14,789 bases of DNA, taken from Chloroflexia bacterium. Its GTDB lineage: Bacteria > Chloroflexota > Chloroflexia > Thermomicrobiales > JALYUS01. Shown here in pieces: positions 1-5,652 of the stretch (within the stretch, counting starts at the first letter, position 1; each line of letters begins with the position of its first letter). The translations under genes and the position numbers were made by a program. The stretch spans positions 1-14,789 of the forward strand of contig JAICIL010000082.1 of the NCBI GenBank assembly GCA_025924435.1, in the 5' to 3' direction. The notes beneath the pieces are model-generated. The model searched no databases, had not been told where the DNA came from, and saw only the letters and a program-made list of their open reading frames with translations.

Positions 1-1740
1 GACGACCGCATCCCCGACCCCCTCGAAGAGCGTGCGGAACCGCTCCTCGGAGGATTGCGCCTCGCGGTAGAGCCGCGCGTTATCCACAGCGATGGCCGCG
101 CGCCGGGCGAGTTCCTCGGCGAGCGCGCGATCCGCCTCGTCGTACCGCCTCTCCGATTCCGCCGCGACGAGCGAAAGCGTGCCGAGCACCGCATCCCGCG
201 CGACGAGCGGCACAATCATCACCGAGCGCATGCCGAGTTCTCGCAGGGCGCGCAAATGCTCCGCATCCCGCGCGCCGGCGACGAGCATGTCGTCCGTGAT
301 CTCCGGCGCGAGCACGGTCTGCCGCGAGCGGACGACGCCCGGTATGCCGCCGGGTTCCGCCGGATCGGGCGGATAACGCTGCCGGATGTCGCGCGCCATC
401 GCCACCTTCGCGGGGTCGCTGTGGGCGACCGCGACGGGGCGGAAGGTCTCGCCCTCGACGATCTCGACGGCGCACCAGTCCGCGATGTGCGGGACGGCGA
501 GTTGGGCGACGTGTTGCAAGGTCGTCTCGTAATCGAGCGAACCGGCGAGCAGCGCGCTCGCTTCCGCGAGGAAACGCTGTGCCTCCTCGCTGCGCCGCCG
601 CTCGGTGATGTCGCGATAGTTGCCGACGATGGCGCGGATATATGGCTCGTCCAGCAGGTTGGTGCCGGTGCCCTCGAACCAGCGCCACGCCCCGTCCTTG
701 CGGAGCACCCGGTACTGCGCCGTCCCGCTCGCGCCCGGCCGGCCCAGCAGCCCGCCCAGAACGGCGGCCACCCGCTCGCGGTCGTCGGGGTGGATGAGAT
801 CGAAGATGGCGCGACCGACCAATTCTTCGGCGGGATAGCCGAGCACCCGCTCGGAGGAGGGGCCGGCATAGCGGACGATCCCTTCGGCATCAATGAGCGC
901 GATGGCGTCCGAACTCTTCTCGATCAGGGAGCGGAACCGCTGCTCGCTCGCGCGGAGCGCCGTCTCGGCGCGGCGGCTCTCCGTGATGTCCCGGAAGATG
1001 TTGACGGCGAACCGCGCCGCGCCGCGCCCGTCGAAAATGGGCGTCGCGTGGACGATGCTCCAGCGTTCCTCGCCGGTCTCGCGCGGGCGGAAGCGGAGGA
1101 CGATCTCCGGCGGCCGCTCGCCGAGCAGCGCCCGCCGCCCCGGGAACCGCGCGAGTGGGATCGGTTCTCCATGCTCGTCCGTGATGTCGAACTTCGCCCG
1201 CGTCTCCTCGGTCGTGGCCGCCAGCAGCGCGGCGGCGGAGGGGTAGCCGATGTACCGCGCGGCGGCGTCATTGGCATAGATCACCTTCCCGCTCGCGTCC
1301 TGCACCGTGATGCCGTCCGCGACGCCCTCCAGGATCGCCGCGAGTTGGTCGCGCGATTGCCGCAGCCCCTCCTCCGCCCGCATACGCGCGCCGCTCAAGT
1401 AACTGGTGAGCAGGCCGATGGCGATGAATGCCGCGAGTTGGAACGCGCTCCGCAGATCGTCAATCGAGAAGGAGTAGGTCGGCATGAGGAAGAAATAGAG
1501 CGCCGACACCGCGCCGATGGCTGTCGCGAGCGCGCCCGGCCCGAAGCCGCCGTACCAGGCGCCGATGATGACGACCGCGAAATAGAGAAGGAAGGGCACC
1601 GCGGAGAAGAGGCCGTGGAAGAAGTGCGAGATGAGCACGGCGACCAGGCTGGCGGCGATTGCCAGCCCGTAGCCGCTCAGGGATGAGCGCGCCGATTCAC
1701 TCCGTGGCAGGGTGAGCAACGTACCGTTGCGTCGCCGCAC
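1..1740 (-). CDS. Membrane-anchored multi-PAS/GAF sensor protein, C-terminus cut off by window edge
   Basis: Signal-transduction sensor, most likely a sensor histidine kinase, but the output domain lies beyond the left edge, so a diguanylate cyclase or phosphatase is also possible. Read from 1740 the frame is open for 580 residues. Residues about 21-118 are hydrophobic helices resembling the KdpD-type DUF4118 sensor (AWYGGFGPGALA; FLMPTYSFSIDDLRSAF). PAS 1 spans about 130-255 and ends in NIFRDITESRR. PAS 2 spans about 266-380 (SDAIALIDAEGIVRYAGPSS; GYPAEELVG; ends NYRDITERRR). A GAF domain spans about 385-557 (VPLVARDAVLGTLSLVAAES; RRAAIAVDNARLYREAQ). A third PAS begins at the edge (SSEERFRTLFEGVGDAVV). 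I chose the GTG at 1740 because GGGGG lies about six bases upstream; an in-frame ATG at 1818 has no ribosome site. Divergent from the deacetylase gene. Confidence 0.85.
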   Translation of the reverse strand, partial: MRRRNGTLLTLPRSESARSSLSGYGLAIAASLVAVLISHFFHGLFSAVPFLLYFAVVIIGAWYGGFGPGALATAIGAVSALYFFLMPTYSFSIDDLRSAFQLAAFIAIGLLTSYLSGARMRAEEGLRQSRDQLAAILEGVADGITVQDASGKVIYANDAAARYIGYPSAAALLAATTEETRAKFDITDEHGEPIPLARFPGRRALLGERPPEIVLRFRPRETGEERWSIVHATPIFDGRGAARFAVNIFRDITESRRAETALRASEQRFRSLIEKSSDAIALIDAEGIVRYAGPSSERVLGYPAEELVGRAIFDLIHPDDRERVAAVLGGLLGRPGASGTAQYRVLRKDGAWRWFEGTGTNLLDEPYIRAIVGNYRDITERRRSEEAQRFLAEASALLAGSLDYETTLQHVAQLAVPHIADWCAVEIVEGETFRPVAVAHSDPAKVAMARDIRQRYPPDPAEPGGIPGVVRSRQTVLAPEITDDMLVAGARDAEHLRALRELGMRSVMIVPLVARDAVLGTLSLVAAESERRYDEADRALAEELARRAAIAVDNARLYREAQSSEERFRTLFEGVGDAVV

Positions 1741-1874
1741 ATCAGCCCCCAATACACCGCACGGACGATCCCGGCCGGTCACACCTCCGGCCGCGCGCGG
1801 CGGACGGGCGTTCGGCATGAGGCAATTGCGCGCCTATGCTGCTTTCCGCGCCGCTATTCTACCGCAGATGGAGG

Positions 1875-1972
1875 GCAGTGGGCAGCAGGCAGCAGGCGGC
1901 GTGTCAAGCGGTGGTTCCACTCGGTGGCGCTCGCCTCCGACTATTCGCCGCCCACTGCTCACCGCCCACTAT
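1875..1972. repeat. Imperfect inverted repeat of the GTGGGCAG type in the divergent kinase-deacetylase spacer
   Basis: The arms 1877-1901 and 1946-1970 match at 19 of 25 positions, with 44 bases between them. The left arm is built of GGCAGCAGG and GTGGGCAG units. Five of the six mismatches become G-U pairs if the minus strand is transcribed, so the hairpin is better as RNA in the leader of the PAS/GAF gene than on the plus strand. Similar GTGGGCAGT-rich intergenic repeats are common in Chloroflexota and cyanobacterial genomes. The rest of the spacer shows nothing else clear except the deacetylase promoter. Confidence 0.5.
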
Positions 1973-1979
1973 TTTCGCA

Positions 1980-2014
1980 TTGACGGCGCGCGGCCCGCGT
2001 GTGAGACTCCCGTC
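1980..2014 (+). promoter_or_regulatory. Candidate leaderless promoter of the deacetylase gene
   Basis: TTGACG at 1980-1985, a 17-base spacer, then GAGACT at 2003-2008, followed by exactly six bases and the ATG at 2015. The -35 box matches the sigma-70 consensus at five of six positions; the -10 is weak. No Shine-Dalgarno lies in the 12 bases before the start. A -10 hexamer ending seven bases before ATG would start the transcript at or next to the start codon. The MFS gene at 5653 has the same geometry. Confidence 0.45.
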
Positions 2015-2956
2015 ATGGACGGCACGCCGATTGTCTACAGCGACCATTACCTCGATCACCACACCGGCCCGCACCCGGAGACGGAACGGCGCCTCGTGGC
2101 GATCATCGAGCATCTCGACGCGGAGGGGTTGCTGGCGGGCCGCCCCCTCCTCGCGCCGGAGAACGCGCCGCGCGCGGCGGTCACGCGGGTGCACACCGCC
2201 GCATATGTGGACGCGCTGGAGCGGTTCTGCGCGGCGGGCGGCGGCTGGCTCGAGCCGAGCACCGTCGTCTCGCCGGAGTCCTTCGATGTCGCGCTGCTCG
2301 CCGCCGGCGGGGCGGTCCGCGCCGTGGATGCCGTGCTGACCGGGGAGGCGCGGCGTGTCTTCGCCCTCGTCCGGCCCCCCGGCCACCACGCGACGGCGGA
2401 GACGGGCATGGGCTTCTGCCTCTTCAACAATGTCGCCGTCGCCGCGCAACATGCGCGCGACCGCTATGGCCTCGAACGGGTCGCGATCATTGATTGGGAT
2501 GTCCACCACGGCAACGGCACGAACGACATCTTCTACGATGATCCGCATGTGCTCTTCGTCTCGACGCATCAGTACCCGCTCTATCCGGGGAGCGGACGGG
2601 CGACCGAGCGCGGCGCGGGCGCGGGTGAGGGGTATACGCTCAATATCCCGCTCCCGCCGCGTTCCGACGACGCGGCGTACCTGCGCGCCTTCGATGACCT
2701 GATCGGCCCGCTCGTCCTCGATTACCGGCCCGAACTGATCTTCATCTCCGCCGGGTTCGACGCCGCGCAAGACGACCCGCTCGCCGAGATGCTCGCCTCG
2801 GACGACGGCTTCCGGCAGATGGCCGAGCGCGTCGTCGCATGGGCGGATGCCTGCTGCGACGGCCGCATCGTCGCCCTGCTCGAAGGCGGCTATGACCTCG
2901 CCGCGCTGGCGCGGGGTGTCGCGATTACGCTGCGCGTGCTGGATGGGGAAACCTAA
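2015..2956 (+). CDS. Histone deacetylase-family zinc amidohydrolase (acetylpolyamine/acetoin-utilization type)
   Basis: Zinc-dependent amide hydrolase of the arginase/deacetylase fold, 313 residues, cytoplasmic. The bacterial substrate is not deducible; relatives act on acetyl-polyamines or acetyl-lysine. The N-terminal HTGPHPETERRL (16-27) is the usual class II entry motif. The His-His charge-relay pair is in RPPGHHA (H124, H125). The zinc ligands are D162 and H164 in DWDVHHGNG and D249 in SAGFDAAQDDP. The transition-state tyrosine is Y293 in EGGYD. All catalytic residues and the full family length are present. The frame is open further upstream to 1712, but homology begins at MDGTPIVYSDHY and the promoter fits ATG 2015. 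The stop lies at the edge of a palindromic repeat, 43 bases before the next gene, an acetyltransferase. Confidence 0.92.
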   Translation: MDGTPIVYSDHYLDHHTGPHPETERRLVAIIEHLDAEGLLAGRPLLAPENAPRAAVTRVHTAAYVDALERFCAAGGGWLEPSTVVSPESFDVALLAAGGAVRAVDAVLTGEARRVFALVRPPGHHATAETGMGFCLFNNVAVAAQHARDRYGLERVAIIDWDVHHGNGTNDIFYDDPHVLFVSTHQYPLYPGSGRATERGAGAGEGYTLNIPLPPRSDDAAYLRAFDDLIGPLVLDYRPELIFISAGFDAAQDDPLAEMLASDDGFRQMAERVVAWADACCDGRIVALLEGGYDLAALARGVAITLRVLDGET

Positions 2957-2990
2957 GCCCCCGGTCCCTTCCCTCAAAGGGAGGGGAGAA
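2957..2990. repeat. Palindromic intergenic repeat, copy 1 (inverted relative to copy 2)
   Basis: A ten-base-pair stem with a three-base loop: arms 2965-2974 and 2978-2987 (TCCCTTCCCT / AGGGAGGGGA, nine Watson-Crick pairs plus one G-T). It is flanked on the left by CCCCCGGTCCC, the reverse complement of the GGGGCCGGGGG flank of the copy at 3507-3557. It begins at the deacetylase stop codon. Its right arm, GGAGGGGAG, is the only candidate ribosome site for the following acetyltransferase start at 3000. Confidence 0.5.
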
Positions 2991-2999
2991 GAGAACGAC

Positions 3000-3452
3000 A
3001 TGGCAGAGTATCAACTGCGGCAGGCCACGGATGCGGATGACGATTTCCTCTACCGGCTGCATGTCGCGGCGATGGGCGATCTCGTCGCGCGGGTGTGGGG
3101 ATGGGATGACGCGTGGCAGGAGCGGTTCTTCGCGGATCACTTCGACCCCGCGCCCGCCCGCATTGTCGTCGTGGACGGCGAGGATGTCGGCGTCGTCGCG
3201 GTGGAGTGGGGCGCGGCGGAGGCGTTTCTTTGCACTATCGAGATCCTGCCGGAGTATCAGGGGCGCGGGCTGGGCGCGGCGCTCGTTCGCCGCGTCATCG
3301 CGGAAGCGGACGGACGGCATCTCCCGGTGCGGCTGCGCGTGCTGAAGATCAACCCCGCCCGGCGGCTCTACGAACGGCTCGGCTTTGTCATCAGTGGCGA
3401 AACCGAGACGCATTACCTGATGACGACACTTCGCCAACCCCCGGTGGGATAG
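3000..3452 (+). CDS. GNAT family N-acetyltransferase
   Basis: Small single-domain acetyltransferase of 150 residues, normal length for the family; it transfers an acyl group from acyl-CoA to an amine, substrate unknown. The pantetheine/pyrophosphate-binding motif A is TIEILPEYQGRGLGAALVRR (79-98) with the Q/RxxGxG/A core at Q87-G92. The late motif NPARRLYERLGF (118-129) carries the conserved tyrosine that usually acts as general acid. The start at ATG 3000 follows GGAGGGGAG in the palindromic repeat; an earlier in-frame start would overlap the deacetylase and add non-homologous residues. It lies 43 bases after the deacetylase and may be cotranscribed with it. The sequence resembles RimI/YhbS-like proteins but does not identify a substrate. 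Confidence 0.88.
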   Translation: MAEYQLRQATDADDDFLYRLHVAAMGDLVARVWGWDDAWQERFFADHFDPAPARIVVVDGEDVGVVAVEWGAAEAFLCTIEILPEYQGRGLGAALVRRVIAEADGRHLPVRLRVLKINPARRLYERLGFVISGETETHYLMTTLRQPPVG

Positions 3453-3506
3453 GCTAGCCGCATTCCGCGATTCATGCGATAAATGTGTGTAACAATCCGT
3501 CATTTC

Positions 3507-3557
3507 GCCCCTTCTCCTTTGCCTCCGGGCAAAGGAAAAGGGGCCGGGGGGTGAGGT
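3507..3557. repeat. Palindromic intergenic repeat, copy 2, carrying the hisH ribosome-binding site
   Basis: Stem of 17 bases with 16 matches: arms 3507-3523 and 3528-3544, loop TCCG. It is followed by CGGGGGGTGAGGT, which runs directly into the hisH ATG at 3558. The layout (pyrimidine arm, short loop, purine arm, GGGGCCGGGGGGTGAGG) matches a dispersed repeat type common in GC-rich environmental genomes. There is no T-tract on the plus strand, so termination after the acetyltransferase would be weak. The AT-richer stretch 3470-3505 before it may hold the hisH promoter (GATAAA, TAACAAT), but no convincing -35 is visible. Confidence 0.55.
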
Positions 3558-4211
3558 ATGGAACCGATCGCGATCCTCGATTACGGCGGCGGTAACGTCG
3601 CGAACGCCCTCAACGCCTTCGCGCACGAGGGCGCGCACGCCGTCGTCACCGCCGATCACGATACGATCCGGCGCGCGCCCGGCGTCGTCCTCCCCGGCGT
3701 CGGCGCGACGGCGGATGTGATGGGCGGGCTGGAGGCGCGCGGCCTCGTCCCGATCATCCACGAGGTGATTGACCGGGGAACGACGCCCTTCCTCGGCATC
3801 TGCGTCGGCCTGCAGGTGCTCCTGGACCGCAGCGAGGAGGGGGAGACGCATCCGTGCCTCGGCGTCGTGCCCGGCGCGGTGCGGCGGCTGCCGCAGGGAA
3901 TCATCGTGCCGCACATGGGCTGGAACGCCGTGCGCCAGACTCGGCAACACCCGCTCTGGGACGGCATCGCGGACCGGACACCCTTCTACCACCTGCACTC
4001 CTTTTACTGCGACATCGCCGACCCGACGTGGCGGGCGGGCGAGACGGCATACGGCGTCATCTTCGCCTCCGTCCTCGCGCGCGGCAATGTGATGGGCGCG
4101 CAGTTCCACCCGGAGAAGAGCGGCGCGGCGGGGCTGCGCCTGCTGCGGAACTTCGTCGGCATCGTCGAGGGCGCGCGCGCGCCGCTGCCCCTCCCCGCCG
4201 CCGTCCGATGA
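3558..4211 (+). CDS. hisH: Imidazole glycerol phosphate synthase, glutamine amidotransferase subunit HisH
   Basis: Glutaminase subunit of IGP synthase. It releases ammonia from glutamine and channels it to HisF, which makes IGP and AICAR in histidine biosynthesis; cytoplasmic. 217 residues, usual for the family. The N-terminus IAILDYGGGNVANALNAF (4-21) is the typical HisH start. The oxyanion region is LPGVGA (45-50). The nucleophile is C82 in GICVGLQVL, and H184 and E186 of the triad are in QFHPEKS. HMGWN (119-123) is also conserved. The Shine-Dalgarno-like GGGGTGAGG comes from the palindromic repeat upstream. The stop overlaps the hisA start by four bases (ATGA), indicating translational coupling. 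hisF, its obligate partner, is not in this window. Confidence 0.95.
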   Translation: MEPIAILDYGGGNVANALNAFAHEGAHAVVTADHDTIRRAPGVVLPGVGATADVMGGLEARGLVPIIHEVIDRGTTPFLGICVGLQVLLDRSEEGETHPCLGVVPGAVRRLPQGIIVPHMGWNAVRQTRQHPLWDGIADRTPFYHLHSFYCDIADPTWRAGETAYGVIFASVLARGNVMGAQFHPEKSGAAGLRLLRNFVGIVEGARAPLPLPAAVR

Positions 4212-4939
4212 TCGTCATCCCGGCGATTGACCTGCGCGGCGGCAGGTGCGTCCGTCTCCTGCACGGCGACTTTTCCCGTGAAACGGTCTACGGCGACGAC
4301 CCGGTCGCGATGGCGCGCCACTGGGCGGAAGCGGGCGCGACGATCCTCCACGTCGTGGATCTCGATGGCGCGGCGGCGGGATCGCCCCGTCAGACCGCGC
4401 TGATTGCCGCGATGTGCGCCGCCATCCCGATCCCCGTCGAAGTCGGCGGCGGCCTGCGCACGCTCGCGGATATTGACGACGCGCTTGCGGCGGGCGCGCG
4501 GCGCGTCGTGCTCGGCACGGCGGCGATCGAGAACCCCGATCTCGTCGTGGCGGCGCTGGCGGCGCACGGGCCGGAGCGGATCGTCCTCGGCCTCGATGCG
4601 CGGGACGGCTACGTCGCCACCGGCGGCTGGCTGGCGACGAGCAGCGTCCGCGCGGTGGATTTGGCCCGCGCGATGGCCGAGCGCGGCGTGCGCCGCGTCG
4701 TCGCGACCGATATTGGACGCGACGGCGCGCGCACCGGCCCGAACGTCCCGTTCCTCGCGGCGATCGCGACGAGCGGCCTCGCCGTGATCGCCTCCGGCGG
4801 CGTCAAGGATCGTGACGATCTCGCGCTCCTCGCCGCCGTCACCGGCGTCGAAGCCGCCATCACCGGCACCGCCCTCTACACCGGCGATCTCGCGCTCGGC
4901 CCCGGCGAATGGGAAATTTTCGCATCCAAACAGCCGTAA
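4208..4939 (+). CDS. hisA: ProFAR isomerase HisA
   Basis: 1-(5-phosphoribosyl)-5-[(5-phosphoribosylamino)methylideneamino]imidazole-4-carboxamide isomerase, the fourth step of histidine biosynthesis, a (beta-alpha)8 barrel. 243 residues, full length. The catalytic aspartates are D8 in IPAIDLRGG and D130 in GLDARDG. The phosphate-binding loops are VEVGGGLR (78-84) and IASGGVKD (194-201) followed by ITGTALY (218-224). TDIGRDG (168-173) is conserved. The frame is open far upstream, but homology begins at MIVIPAIDL and ATG 4208 overlaps the hisH stop, so translation is probably coupled and no own ribosome site is needed. The expected next gene of many his clusters, hisF, is absent; a toxin-antitoxin module starts 66 bases after the stop. 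Confidence 0.95.
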   Translation: MIVIPAIDLRGGRCVRLLHGDFSRETVYGDDPVAMARHWAEAGATILHVVDLDGAAAGSPRQTALIAAMCAAIPIPVEVGGGLRTLADIDDALAAGARRVVLGTAAIENPDLVVAALAAHGPERIVLGLDARDGYVATGGWLATSSVRAVDLARAMAERGVRRVVATDIGRDGARTGPNVPFLAAIATSGLAVIASGGVKDRDDLALLAAVTGVEAAITGTALYTGDLALGPGEWEIFASKQP

Positions 4940-4960
4940 ATCGTTGTTTTCCCGTTTCCT

Positions 4961-4996
4961 CCGTGATAACGTACGGTATATCGTACGTTATCACGG
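4961..4996. promoter_or_regulatory. Palindromic operator of the Phd-type toxin-antitoxin operon
   Basis: A perfect 15-base inverted repeat (4961-4975 and 4982-4996) around GTATAT; with the TATA centre it is a 36-base dyad with one mismatch. Each arm contains the self-complementary core CGTACG (4970-4975 and 4982-4987), giving two core palindromes 12 bases centre to centre. This resembles the paired TGTACA-core operators described for YefM-YoeB. It ends nine bases before the antitoxin ATG; the right arm runs into the ribosome site GGGAGA. It probably overlaps the promoter (candidate TTGTTT at 4944; -10 uncertain), as expected for autorepression. Confidence 0.7.
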
Positions 4997-5005
4997 GAGA
5001 ACGCT

Positions 5006-5287
5006 ATGGCAATCAATATCGTGGAAGACATCATCCCGGTCACGAAGGTGCGCGAGCAGATCGGCTCGGTGATCGAACGCGCGCGGGAGACGAAGCGGCC
5101 GATCGTTGTTACCCAGAACGGGAGCGCCGCAGTCGTCATCATTGACGCCGCGCAGTACCAGAAAGAGACTCAGGAACGCGCCTTGTTCCGCGCGATCCTT
5201 GAAGGGGAGGATGCGGCACGCGCGGGGAAATTGGTGAGTATGGAAGAAGTTGAAGCGCGGCTCGATGCCCTCCTTGCCGAAGAGTAG
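5006..5287 (+). CDS. Type II antitoxin, Phd/YefM family
   Basis: Antitoxin of 93 residues. The N-terminal half (about 7-58) has the Phd/YefM DNA-binding dimer fold: IPVTKVREQIGSVIERARET, RPIVVTQNGSAAVVIIDAAQY. The acidic, alanine-rich C-terminal helices (ALFRAILEGEDAARAGKL, MEEVEARLDALLAEE) are the likely toxin-binding tail. In this family the antitoxin neutralises the toxin and represses its own operon, alone weakly and in complex strongly; the near-perfect dyad just upstream is the probable operator. GGGAGA lies five bases before the ATG. The toxin start follows the stop after two bases. Third codon positions look less GC-biased than in hisA next door, compatible with recent arrival. Confidence 0.9.
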   Translation: MAINIVEDIIPVTKVREQIGSVIERARETKRPIVVTQNGSAAVVIIDAAQYQKETQERALFRAILEGEDAARAGKLVSMEEVEARLDALLAEE

Positions 5288-5289
5288 AT

Positions 5290-5601
5290 ATGGCGACGGT
5301 TCGACTCAGCGCGCCTGCCGATGATGCCCTCGCGGCGATCATTCTCCATCGGCGGCAGGCTGTTGGCTTTCTGGCTGCTCGCGCGCTTCGTCAGCGCATT
5401 ATGGGGCGGATTTACCAACTCCGTGACTTCCCCGAACTCGGACGGCGCACCTATGAAACGCGTGATGATGACCGACGCGAGTTGATCGTCACACCATATC
5501 GCGTGCTTTATCGTGTCGTCGGTGACACCGTCATCGTCCTCACCATCGTAGATGCACGTTATCCGTTCCTGGACCGCAAGGATAACGATGCCGAATCCTG
5601 A
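5290..5601 (+). CDS. Type II toxin, RelE/ParE family
   Basis: Toxin of 103 residues, normal for the RelE/ParE superfamily, whose members cleave ribosome-bound mRNA (RelE) or poison gyrase (ParE). Visible family features are the N-terminal strand and helices VRLSAPADDALAAIILHRRQ, the helix LRQRIMGRIYQLRDFPELGRRT (33-54), and the central strands ELIVTPYRVLYRVVGDTVIVLTIVDARYPF (64-93). R62-R63 lie in the region that commonly carries functional arginines. The 'TPYRVLYRV' strand and short C-terminus favour ParE over RelE, but the target cannot be settled from sequence. The ATG lies two bases after the antitoxin stop. No interruption is visible, so this module appears intact. Confidence 0.85.
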   Translation: MATVRLSAPADDALAAIILHRRQAVGFLAARALRQRIMGRIYQLRDFPELGRRTYETRDDDRRELIVTPYRVLYRVVGDTVIVLTIVDARYPFLDRKDNDAES

Positions 5602-5617
5602 GCGCGTGGTTGTTCGC

Positions 5618-5652
5618 TTGCCCGTCCCCGGCGCGCATGCGACACTCCGGGC
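5618..5652 (+). promoter_or_regulatory. Candidate leaderless promoter of the MFS gene
   Basis: TTGCCC at 5618-5623, a 17-base spacer, GACACT at 5641-5646, then six bases to the ATG at 5653. No Shine-Dalgarno precedes the ATG. The arrangement equals that before the deacetylase gene (TTGACG-N17-GAGACT-N6-ATG), and the 17 bases immediately before both ATGs agree at 12 positions. Two independent genes sharing this geometry supports a real element, although each box alone is weak. Confidence 0.4.

Noticed and set aside
55..1686. 543-residue plus-strand open frame
   Set aside because: It is antisense to the PAS/GAF gene; its Arg-rich composition and lack of any family motif are typical of a GC-rich shadow frame, while the minus frame reads clear PAS and GAF domains.
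1877..1898. Short GGCAG tandem units as a possible CRISPR or minisatellite
   Set aside because: Units are only a few bases, with no spacers and no cas genes; better explained as part of an intergenic inverted repeat.
2925..4109. 394-residue minus-strand open frame
   Set aside because: Shadow of the acetyltransferase and hisH; low complexity and spans an intergenic repeat.
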